NCBI RefSeq assembly: GCF_000304335.1 | Contig: NZ_CAJF01000003.1 | Location: 1 to 64,000, forward strand | Reading direction: 5' to 3' | DNA: 64,000 bases | From: Microbacterium yannicii PS01 | GTDB lineage: Bacteria; Actinomycetota; Actinomycetes; Actinomycetales; Microbacteriaceae | Shown here: one piece after another, positions 32,277-39,594 of the stretch | Layout of the letters: each line of letters begins with the position of its first letter | How positions within the stretch are numbered: the stretch's first letter is position 1 | The notes under the pieces: model-generated | What the model was told of the DNA's origin: nothing | The model's input: the letters and a program-made list of their open reading frames with translations, nothing else | Database searches by the model: none | Position numbers and translations under genes: made by a program

Positions 32277-34262
32277 TCAGCCGACAGGCAGGTGGCGACG
32301 CCACCAGTCCAGCACCGCATCGAAGCGCTGCACCCGGTGTCGCGGCTGCCCCGAGCGGGTCAGCTCGTGGTTCTCGCCGGGGAAAACGAGCAGCTCGGCC
32401 TCGGTCCCCTGTCGCTTGAGTGCCGAGTAGTAGCGCGTCGCCTGCTCCAGCGGGCAGCGGAAATCGAGCTCGGAGTGAACCACGAAGGTGGGCGTCGTGA
32501 CCTGACCGACCACCGCCATCGGGCTCTGCCGCGCCATGTCGTCCGTCGAGACACCGACGTACTCGTCACCGAAGAACGTGCCGATGTCGCTCGTGCCCTG
32601 GAATGTCACCGGGTCGAGGAAGCCGCGCTCGACGATGGCGCCGGCGAATCGGTGATCGTGCGCGATCACCCACGCGGTCAGGTAGCCGCCGTACGACCCG
32701 CCCATGATCCCGACACGCTCGCCGTCGAGACGGCCGTCGTCGGCGACCGCTCCCTCGAGGAAGTCGATGACGTCGGCGAAGTCGACGGTTCCCATTTGCT
32801 GACGGATGCTGCGGCCGTGGGCACGCCCGTAGCCCGCCGATCCGCGCGGATTGCAGTAGACGACCGCGTATCCCTCGTCCACGAGCACCTGCGTCTCGTC
32901 GAAGAGGTGGACGCCGTAGGAGGCGTAGGGCCCGCCGTGGATCTGGAGGATCACAGGGAACGGTCCGTCGCCCTCCGGCGACGCGACCCAGCCGTGCACC
33001 GGATAGCCGTCGCGCCCGGCAACGGTCAGCTCGCGGGGCAGAACGATGCCGGATGCCGCAGCCGCCGCACCGAAAGCGGTCAGGATGCGTTCCTCCGACC
33101 CGTCCACGAGAACGAGCTCGCCGGCCGAATCGGGACGAGCGACGGACGCCACGATCCGTCCGGCGGCAGCCGCATGCCCCGCGACCTCGACGTCGCCACC
33201 GAGGACCTCTGAGACTTCACCTGAGCGCGTGACGCGCAGAAGCCGCACCCGCCCGCGGGCGCGGTCCTGCACGAGGAACTCATCGCCGATCGCGGTGATG
33301 TGGCTGCCGACCTCGCCGAGGTCGACGGTCTCGCTGTCGGTGAGGCGACGCGGCGCGCCGTTCTCGAGCAGCCACAGCGCCACGCCGGGCGCCACGAAAT
33401 CCACGCCGTCGCCGACGTCGTGGGCGAGCAGTGCGATCGCACCGTCAGGAGCGACCTCGAGGCCGAGCAGCGACAGGCCGGCATCCGCACCGAGCAGCTC
33501 GCGCTCCCCGGAGCCGTCGACGGCGACCGCGATCATCCGTGAGCGCAGATCGCGACGGTCGTGCTCGATCTCGTCCGGGACGGTCAGCACCTCGCGGCCG
33601 TCCGCCGTGAAGGCGAGTCCACCGTGCGAGGCGGCCCCGTCGGTCAGCCGGCGGCCCTCGGCGGCGACGAGGATCTTCGCCGGGGCGGAGTCGTCGTCAG
33701 CGCGCACGGCGGCCGCGGGCTCGTAGAACGGCTCGGCGTCCGTGGCCGGAGCGGAGATGACGAACACGTGGGCGGGGCGGTCGGCGACGTAGCCGAGCCC
33801 GTTGGCGTGCCAGCGGATGCCGGTGACATGGCGCGGCGCCTCGGCTGCGGCATCCAGTCCCTCGACGCTGCCGTAGCGGCCCTTCTCGGGAACGCGCCCG
33901 AGATAAGCCAGCGACGAGCCGTCCGGCGACCATGCGAAGTCCTCGACGCCCAGCGGCGCCTCGGTCGCCTGGATCGGCTCGCCCCCGCGCGCGTCGACGA
34001 CGTGGATCTGCGGCTTGCCCTTGGCATCGGCGCGGAGGAACGCGAGGCGGGCGCCGTCGCGAGACAGGCGCGGAGCGGCATCCGCGGTCCCCCGGGTCAG
34101 CCGTCGCGGCGTGCCGTCGGGAAGGTCGATGCGCCACAGCTGTCCGACCGCGCGGTTGGCGGCGAGGTCGGGTCGCGAGGAGGCGAAGACCGCGAACGAG
34201 CCGTCGGGTGCGATGACCGGACGACCGACGGAGACGAGCTTCTCGATGTCGTCAGCGCGCAC
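32277..34262 (-). CDS. S9-family prolyl oligopeptidase / acylaminoacyl peptidase-like
   Basis: 661 residues. An N-terminal seven-bladed beta-propeller (about 1-390, repeats such as DFAWSPDGSSLAYLG and LALSFTADGREVL-type WSPDG motifs) is followed by an alpha/beta-hydrolase domain. The nucleophile is in GIMGGSYGGYLTAW (GxSxGG), and HGGPYASYG is the oxyanion region. The terminal ELDFRCPLEQATRYYSAL and ENHELTRSG supply Asp and His. The active site sits under the propeller, so it should cleave short peptides. There is no signal peptide. The GTG start at 34262 lies 6 nt after the SDR stop with GGGGGAG upstream: an SDR-S9 operon. Confidence 0.93.
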   Translation of the reverse strand: MRADDIEKLVSVGRPVIAPDGSFAVFASSRPDLAANRAVGQLWRIDLPDGTPRRLTRGTADAAPRLSRDGARLAFLRADAKGKPQIHVVDARGGEPIQATEAPLGVEDFAWSPDGSSLAYLGRVPEKGRYGSVEGLDAAAEAPRHVTGIRWHANGLGYVADRPAHVFVISAPATDAEPFYEPAAAVRADDDSAPAKILVAAEGRRLTDGAASHGGLAFTADGREVLTVPDEIEHDRRDLRSRMIAVAVDGSGERELLGADAGLSLLGLEVAPDGAIALLAHDVGDGVDFVAPGVALWLLENGAPRRLTDSETVDLGEVGSHITAIGDEFLVQDRARGRVRLLRVTRSGEVSEVLGGDVEVAGHAAAAGRIVASVARPDSAGELVLVDGSEERILTAFGAAAAASGIVLPRELTVAGRDGYPVHGWVASPEGDGPFPVILQIHGGPYASYGVHLFDETQVLVDEGYAVVYCNPRGSAGYGRAHGRSIRQQMGTVDFADVIDFLEGAVADDGRLDGERVGIMGGSYGGYLTAWVIAHDHRFAGAIVERGFLDPVTFQGTSDIGTFFGDEYVGVSTDDMARQSPMAVVGQVTTPTFVVHSELDFRCPLEQATRYYSALKRQGTEAELLVFPGENHELTRSGQPRHRVQRFDAVLDWWRRHLPVG

Positions 34263-34268
34263 GGGAGC

Positions 34269-35054
34269 TCACTCCCCCGTGAACGACGAGACGTCGCCGA
34301 CGAGGCGGGTGTTGTCGGCGGGGACGGGGTCCAGTGCGGCCGCCGCGATCTCGGCGGCGAACTCCGAGACGTTGTACAGCTTGCCCGCCGACTCGCGCCG
34401 CGTGGCGATGGCGCCCGGGTTGGCGCGCTCGAGCAGCGTCGCCGTGATGGTGCCCTCGATCATGTCGCCCGACACCACGACGAACTCGACACCGCGCTCG
34501 CTGAGCTCCGGGAGGCGCTCGCGGAGCGCGTCCTCGCCGGCCCGCTTCGACAGCGCCACCGGCTCGTACTCCGGCATCGTCGGGGTGGTCCGGATGAAGT
34601 GCGCCTGGTGGCTCGTCACGAACACGACGCGCGAGCCGGCGTCGAGCAGCGGCAGTGCCGTCTCGAGCACGCGCACTTGTGCATCGCGGTTCAGCTGCAG
34701 CGCGTAGTCCTCGGCCATGCCCGACTCCATGCCGCCCGATGCGTTGAGCACCAGCACGTCGAGACCGCCGAAGGCGCTCTTCACCTCGTCGAACATCGCC
34801 TGCACCGAGGCGGTGTCGGTGAGGTCGGCTCCCACCACCAGCACCTCGACTCCGAGCCGGCGAAGCTCGGCGGCGAGCTTCTCGGCGCGCGGGGCCTTGT
34901 TGCGGTAGTTGATGACGACGTTCGCGCCGGCCTGCGCGAGGTAGCGGGCGGTATCGGCGCCGATGCCGCGGGACGAGCCCGTCACGAGAGCGGTCTTGCC
35001 ACTCAGGGAATTCGCGGGTAGCGGTGCGGAAGCCGGGGTGTTTGACTCGGTCAC
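34269..35054 (-). CDS. SDR-family oxidoreductase, variant active site
   Basis: 261 residues. The NAD(P) motif TGSSRGIG (about 25-32) and the NNAG-equivalent LVLNASGG are present, and the catalytic Ser is in FVTSHQAHF. The usual YxxxK is absent: the sequence reads YEPVALSKRAGEDAL, with Tyr seven residues before Lys. The insertion may reshape the site or the family may use this variant. GTG 35054 is leaderless, 6 nt after TAGGGT. It heads an operon with the S9 peptidase and is divergent from nfeD. The substrate is unknown. Confidence 0.9.
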   Translation of the reverse strand: MTESNTPASAPLPANSLSGKTALVTGSSRGIGADTARYLAQAGANVVINYRNKAPRAEKLAAELRRLGVEVLVVGADLTDTASVQAMFDEVKSAFGGLDVLVLNASGGMESGMAEDYALQLNRDAQVRVLETALPLLDAGSRVVFVTSHQAHFIRTTPTMPEYEPVALSKRAGEDALRERLPELSERGVEFVVVSGDMIEGTITATLLERANPGAIATRRESAGKLYNVSEFAAEIAAAALDPVPADNTRLVGDVSSFTGE

Positions 35055-35060
35055 CCATCG

Positions 35061-35066
35061 ACCCTA
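35061..35066 (-). promoter_or_regulatory. leaderless -10 element (TAGGGT) of SDR operon
   Basis: Minus-strand TAGGGT, 6 nt before GTG 35054. Only 5 nt separate it from the oppositely directed -10 at 35072. Confidence 0.6.
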
Positions 35067-35071
35067 CCTGG

Positions 35072-35077
35072 TAGGTT
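35072..35077 (+). promoter_or_regulatory. -10 element (TAGGTT) of nfeD operon
   Basis: TAGGTT would start a transcript near 35084 with a short leader carrying GAGGAGG before GTG 35099. With the opposite TAGGGT it forms a near-palindrome (CTACC-T-GGTAG), so divergent polymerases must compete. Confidence 0.5.
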
Positions 35078-35098
35078 CGAAGGCAGAGGAGGCGCATC

Positions 35099-35596
35099 GT
35101 GGAGCTCATCCAGACAGTCGAAGAATGGGCGTGGATCGGCTGGCTCGTGCTGATTCTCGCCTTCCTGGTGATCGAGATGCTCACGCTCGATTTCACCTTC
35201 CTCATGCTGAGCATCGGCGGTCTCGCCGGGCTGGGAACCGACCTGCTCGGCGCGCCGCTGTGGCTGCAGGTCATCGTCGCAGCCGCGGTCGCCGCTGTGC
35301 TCGTCCTCTTCCTGAGACCGCCCCTCCTGCGGCGACTTCGGCGTGGGGAAGATCCGACGCTGTCGAACGTCGACGCGCTCGTGGGCCTGGCCGGCACAGT
35401 GCTGTCGACGGTCAGCGGCCACTCCGGTCAGGTCAGACTCGTCAACGGCGACGTGTGGACCGCCAGGACCGAGGCCGGTGAACTCGAACCTGGGACGCAC
35501 GTCCATGTCAGCCGCATCCACGGTGCGACTGCGGTGGTCCGCCCCGTAGATCCGACCGGCAGCCCATTCCCCGCAAGCGAGGAGCCCCGCGCATGA
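35099..35596 (+). CDS. NfeD-family membrane protein
   Basis: 165 residues. Two or three hydrophobic helices (about 10-75) are followed by a soluble OB-fold domain (about 90-150: ALVGLAGTVLSTVSGHSGQVRLVNGDVWTARTEAGELEPGTHVHVSRIHGATAVVRPV), the short NfeD form without the ClpP-like protease. NfeD proteins pair with SPFH proteins in membrane microdomains and the next gene is exactly that, overlapping by ATGA. GTG 35099 has a strong GAGGAGG site. Confidence 0.93.
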   Translation: MELIQTVEEWAWIGWLVLILAFLVIEMLTLDFTFLMLSIGGLAGLGTDLLGAPLWLQVIVAAAVAAVLVLFLRPPLLRRLRRGEDPTLSNVDALVGLAGTVLSTVSGHSGQVRLVNGDVWTARTEAGELEPGTHVHVSRIHGATAVVRPVDPTGSPFPASEEPRA

Positions 35597-36669
35597 ACGA
35601 TCTCGACGCCTTCATCCCCACCGCCATCGGGTGGCTTCTCGCGATCGCGGTCTTCATCTTCGTGCTCGTCGTCATCGCACGCTCGATCCGCATCATCCCG
35701 CAGGCCAACGCCGGCATCGTGGAGCGGCTCGGCCGCTACCACAAGACGCTCACTCCGGGCCTGAACCTTCTCGTTCCCTTCATCGACCGACTCCGTCCCC
35801 TCATCGACATGCGCGAGCAGGTGGTGTCGTTCCCGCCGCAGCCCGTCATCACCGAGGACAACCTCGTCGTCTCGATCGATACCGTGGTGTACTTCCAGGT
35901 CACCGACGCGCGCGCCGCGACGTACGAGATCGCCAACTACCTGGGCGCCGTCGAGCAGCTGACCACCACGACGCTGCGGAACGTGGTCGGTGGCCTGAAC
36001 CTCGAAGAGGCTCTCACCAGCCGCGACAACATCAACGGGCAGCTGCGCGTCGTCCTCGACGAGGCGACCGGCAAGTGGGGCATCCGTGTCGGTCGTGTGG
36101 AGCTCAAGGCCATCGACCCGCCCCACTCCATCCAGGACTCGATGGAGAAGCAGATGCGCGCCGAGCGGGATCGCCGTGCGGCGATCCTCACCGCCGAGGG
36201 CTCGAAGCAGTCGCAGATCCTCGAGGCCGAGGGCCGCCGGCAGGCCGAGATCCTCCGCGCCGAGGGCGACAAGCAGGCCGCCGTACTTCGTGCGCAGGGT
36301 GAGGCAGAGGCCATCGAGATGGTCTTCAACGCGATCCATGTCGGCGACGCCGACGAGAAGCTCCTCGCCTACCAGTACCTGCAGACGCTCCCGAAGATCT
36401 CCGAGAGCCCATCGAGCAAGCTGTGGATCATCCCCAGCGAGCTGACGGAGGCCCTCAAGGGAATCGGCGATGCGTTCGGCGGACGAGCAGCGCCGTCGCC
36501 CTCACCGTCGTCGCCGAACCGCACCTCGCGAGTGCGCGAGCGCTCGAGCACCACCTCAGACGAGGCGCTGGCCGAGGCGCAGGCTGCGGCATCCACCGCG
36601 GACTCCATCGCCGCTCAGGCCAGGGAGTCCACGCCCGGCGGCGTGGGCGGCGACGAGACACCCCGCTGA
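35593..36669 (+). CDS. SPFH/stomatin-like band 7 protein (QmcA type)
   Basis: 358 residues. An N-terminal membrane helix (about 10-30) is followed by the SPFH domain (SIRIIPQANAGIVERLGRYHKTLTPGLNLLVPFIDRL to about 200) and a charged coiled coil rich in Ala/Glu/Arg (EKQMRAERDRRAAILTAEGSK..., about 195-250). The tail is low-complexity Ser/Pro. It forms large membrane-bound oligomers with NfeD partners; the start overlaps the nfeD stop, so stoichiometry is coupled. Confidence 0.94.
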   Translation: MNDLDAFIPTAIGWLLAIAVFIFVLVVIARSIRIIPQANAGIVERLGRYHKTLTPGLNLLVPFIDRLRPLIDMREQVVSFPPQPVITEDNLVVSIDTVVYFQVTDARAATYEIANYLGAVEQLTTTTLRNVVGGLNLEEALTSRDNINGQLRVVLDEATGKWGIRVGRVELKAIDPPHSIQDSMEKQMRAERDRRAAILTAEGSKQSQILEAEGRRQAEILRAEGDKQAAVLRAQGEAEAIEMVFNAIHVGDADEKLLAYQYLQTLPKISESPSSKLWIIPSELTEALKGIGDAFGGRAAPSPSPSSPNRTSRVRERSSTTSDEALAEAQAAASTADSIAAQARESTPGGVGGDETPR

Positions 36670-36675
36670 CCCGAG

Positions 36676-37455
36676 GTGCCGCACCCCTGGTTCGAGGCCA
36701 CCGCGACGACGCCACGCGTCCTCGCGCACCGCGGGCTCGTCACCGCCGAGGAGGCGGCCTCCGGCATCGTGGAGAACTCCTTCGCCGCTGTCGCCGCAGC
36801 GCACTCTGCGGGTGCCGAGTACGTCGAGTCGGACTGCCACCTCACTGCCGATGGGGTGGTCGTGCTGTTCCACGACGACGACCTGTCTCGAGTCACCGGG
36901 GACCCGCGCGCCGTGTCGTCCGTGTCGGTGCGAGACCTCGAGCACCTGATGGCCGATCGCGGAGGCCTCATCACCCTCAGCCAGGCTCTCGAGACCTTCC
37001 CCACCGTCCGCTTCAACCTCGACGTGAAAGCGGAGGATGCCGCCACCGCCGTCGGCACCGCGGTCGCCGCGCACGGCGAACGGGTGCTTCTCACGAGCTT
37101 CTCGGACGCCCGCCGCCGGGCGGCCCTTGCGGCGGCGCAGGCAGCCGGCGACGGCATCCGCCCCGCGACGTCGGCCGGCACCGGCACCATCGCTCGTGTG
37201 CTCGCTGCCGTCGCGACGGGATCGGACCGCCTGATCGCGCGGGCGCTCGGTGCGGTCGATGCCCTGCAGGTGCCGGAGCGGCAGGGCCGCCTGCGCGTGA
37301 TCTCGCCCCGCCTCATCCAAGCGGCTCACCGTCACGGCGTCGAGGTGCACGTGTGGACCGTGAACGAGCCGGACGACATGCGCCGTCTCGTGGCCCTGGG
37401 CGTCGATGGTATCGTGACGGATCGCGCCGATATCGCGCTCGCGACCCTGGCCTGA
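36676..37455 (+). CDS. glycerophosphodiester phosphodiesterase
   Basis: 259 residues. The GDPD catalytic motifs are visible: LAHRGL (His-Arg, about 16-21), ENSFAA, the metal-binding glutamate and aspartate in YVESDCHLT and the general-acid His in VVLFHDDDLSRVTG (about 55-75). LNLDVKAED and the closing VHVWTVNEPDDMRRLVALGVDGIVTDRADI complete the TIM barrel. It hydrolyses glycerophosphodiesters to glycerol-3-phosphate and alcohol. No signal peptide. GTG 36676 is 6 nt after the SPFH stop with a weak ribosome site, so it probably belongs to the nfeD-SPFH operon. Confidence 0.93.
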   Translation: MPHPWFEATATTPRVLAHRGLVTAEEAASGIVENSFAAVAAAHSAGAEYVESDCHLTADGVVVLFHDDDLSRVTGDPRAVSSVSVRDLEHLMADRGGLITLSQALETFPTVRFNLDVKAEDAATAVGTAVAAHGERVLLTSFSDARRRAALAAAQAAGDGIRPATSAGTGTIARVLAAVATGSDRLIARALGAVDALQVPERQGRLRVISPRLIQAAHRHGVEVHVWTVNEPDDMRRLVALGVDGIVTDRADIALATLA

Positions 37456-37582
37456 TCGACCCGACCGGCGGCAACCCCGTGCCCGCTGTGCATCCACTGT
37501 GAAACGCCGCTGAACGTGGCTGCTTCGGATGATCCCCACAGGTGGCTTCGTTATACCTGTACAGCGACGAGAGGACCACAAA

Positions 37583-37966
37583 ATGGCAGACCGCAGTCTG
37601 CGCGGCATCCGACTCGGCGCCCAGAGCCTACAGAGCGAAGAGGGCGTCGTGTTCCATGAACGCGCACAGCACACCTACACCTGCACGTCCTGCGGACGTG
37701 ACACCAATCTGACTTTCGCGGCAGATGCCGAGGTCCCCCCGGCCTGGGAATGCCGCACGTGCGGCGCTGAGGCGCTGCTGCGCGTCGGCGAGGGCACCGC
37801 GAGCGTCGACCACTCGGGCGACAAGGTCCCGCGCAGTCATTGGGACATGCTGCTCGAGCGCCGCACCCTTCCCGAGCTCGAAGAGCTCCTCGAAGAGCGT
37901 CTCGCCTACGTCCGCGCCCGCCGCGGCTCGGGTGACGACATGACGGTCGACAAGCTCAGCGCCTGA
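37583..37966 (+). CDS. rbpA: RNA polymerase-binding protein RbpA
   Basis: 127 residues. RbpA binds RNA polymerase and group 1/2 sigma factors and stabilises the open complex. A zinc-binding core with CTSCGRD and CRTCGAE pairs (about 35-60) and the C-terminal sigma-interacting region SHWDMLLERRTLPELEELLEERL match the family. ATG 37583 has GAGGA 8 nt upstream. RbpA is restricted to actinobacteria and supports the taxonomic call. The 127-nt gap before it (37456-37582) includes TTATAC near 37553 as a possible promoter. It is monocistronic with a clear terminator. Confidence 0.97.
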   Translation: MADRSLRGIRLGAQSLQSEEGVVFHERAQHTYTCTSCGRDTNLTFAADAEVPPAWECRTCGAEALLRVGEGTASVDHSGDKVPRSHWDMLLERRTLPELEELLEERLAYVRARRGSGDDMTVDKLSA

Positions 37967-37980
37967 GCCCCTGACGTGTG

Positions 37981-38007
37981 ACGCCGGCCCTACGGGGCCG
38001 GCGTTTT
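37981..38007. terminator. terminator of rbpA, overlapping the lnt 3' end
   Basis: ACGCCGGCCC/GGGCCGGCGT, a 10-bp stem with TACG loop followed by TTT. The lnt stop codon (37990-37992 on the minus strand) lies inside the hairpin, so the same bases end both transcripts. Confidence 0.85.
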
Positions 38008-39558
38008 CACGTCCCGGCGGCCCCGGACGAGCACCATCACCCCGATGATCGCCAGGGCGGCGACACTTCCCCACGACAGGACCGCATTCACCCAGCCGCC
38101 CACGACGACCGCGGGAGTGAGGCCGGTGCGAAGCGGCACGTCGGTCACCATCTGACCCGGAGCGTCGGCGCGAAGCCCTTCGATCGTGGTGCCGTCCGGC
38201 GCGATGACCTGGCTCGTGCCCACCGTCGACAGGTTGACCACCGAGCGTCCCGTCTCGATCGCGCGCAGCCGCGCGACGGCCAGCTGCTGCAGGTTCTCGT
38301 CCGTCCCTCGGAAGTCCGCGTTGTTGGTCTGGAACAGATAGAGCTCGGCGCCGTCCCGGGCACCCTCCCAGATGAGGGCGTCGTAGATGACGTCGAAGCA
38401 GATGGCGAGGCCGCCGAGCGTGCCGTCGATGTCGAACACCGGGGCGTTCGAACCAGGGGTGTAGTCCCGTCCGATCATGCCGATGAGGTCGGGGGCGATC
38501 GACTGGTAGAACCCACGGTCGGGCACGTACTCCCCGAACGGCACCGGGTTGCGCTTGTCGTACGACTGCTCGACGCCCTCGCCCTCCCGCCACACGAACG
38601 ACATGTTGAAGTACTCGTCGCCGCGCTGATCGATGCGGTTGGCGACCAGCGGCGCATCCATGCGGCGGGCGACGGTGTCGAGAGCGGACGCCGCTGAGGG
38701 CGACTCTTCCGGATCGAGGTCGACGCTTCCCTCCGGCCACAGCACGACGTCGACGTCGTCCTCGCCGAAGAGCGGCATCGTCGCCTCGAACTGGGTCTCC
38801 AGGACGTCCCCGGCCCGCCGTTCATCGAAGTAGCCGGCGGGACCGTTGCCCTGGATGCTCGCGACGCGCATCGTGCCGTCGGCGGTGGTGGCCCAGGCCG
38901 GTGTCACCGCGAGGACCGCCACGAAGACGGCGAGCGACATCGCGGGAAGCAAGTCGGCGAACCGGCGCGACCGTCGGCTGCGCGGCATCCGCACGATCTC
39001 GATCGCCATCGCGACGACGAACACCACGAGAAAGGTCAGGCCCGCGGTGCCCGTCCACGACACGACCTCGGCAAGAGGCCCGCTCACCTGGCTCGTGCCC
39101 ACCCGCCCCCAGGGGAAGCCTCCGTACGGGAAGCCGCCTGTGACGGCCTCACGTGCCGTCCACAGGCCTGCAACGACCGCGGGGGTCACCAGCATGCGTC
39201 CCCGCCGACTGTGGACCAGGCGGGGCACCCAGCGGTACGCCAGGCTGACGAGGACTGCTCCCCCGGCGACGATGGCCGCCTCGAGGACGGACAGGGCGAT
39301 CCAGGGCAGTGGGCCGACCCACGCCGCGGTGAAGTCGACGTTCATCAGGTAGAACGCGAGGCCGAAGGCCAGACCCGCCAGCAGCGCGCCGCCGACGCTG
39401 CGGCCGATGAGCGCGACGAGCCCCAGCGCCACCGACGCGAACGCCATCGGCCACCAGCCCACCGACGGAAAGGCGACGTCGAGCAGCAGGCCGCCGGCCG
39501 CCGAGACCGGCACTGCCGCCCACAGCGGCAGCGGAGGGCGGGCGACGGCGGGTGGCAC
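37990..39558 (-). CDS. lnt: apolipoprotein N-acyltransferase
   Basis: 522 residues. About seven N-terminal membrane helices precede a nitrilase-fold domain. The catalytic triad is visible: Glu in VVLWPEGSVDL, Lys in SYDKRNPVPFGEYVP and Cys in GLAICFDVIYDALIWEG. It adds the third acyl chain to lipoproteins at the outer face of the membrane. GTG 39558 is chosen: TAGGGT lies 7 nt upstream, whereas GTG 39567 would start inside the -10. In mycobacteria lnt is often fused to or next to a mannosyltransferase; here it stands alone beside rbpA. Confidence 0.95.
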   Translation of the reverse strand: MPPAVARPPLPLWAAVPVSAAGGLLLDVAFPSVGWWPMAFASVALGLVALIGRSVGGALLAGLAFGLAFYLMNVDFTAAWVGPLPWIALSVLEAAIVAGGAVLVSLAYRWVPRLVHSRRGRMLVTPAVVAGLWTAREAVTGGFPYGGFPWGRVGTSQVSGPLAEVVSWTGTAGLTFLVVFVVAMAIEIVRMPRSRRSRRFADLLPAMSLAVFVAVLAVTPAWATTADGTMRVASIQGNGPAGYFDERRAGDVLETQFEATMPLFGEDDVDVVLWPEGSVDLDPEESPSAASALDTVARRMDAPLVANRIDQRGDEYFNMSFVWREGEGVEQSYDKRNPVPFGEYVPDRGFYQSIAPDLIGMIGRDYTPGSNAPVFDIDGTLGGLAICFDVIYDALIWEGARDGAELYLFQTNNADFRGTDENLQQLAVARLRAIETGRSVVNLSTVGTSQVIAPDGTTIEGLRADAPGQMVTDVPLRTGLTPAVVVGGWVNAVLSWGSVAALAIIGVMVLVRGRRDVKTPAP

Positions 39559-39565
39559 GGATTCC

Positions 39566-39571
39566 ACCCTA
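39566..39571 (-). promoter_or_regulatory. leaderless -10 element (TAGGGT) of lnt
   Basis: Minus-strand TAGGGT, 7 nt before GTG 39558. It decides the lnt start. Confidence 0.6.
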
Positions 39572-39594
39572 AGCGAGCACCGGTCGCGCGAGGC

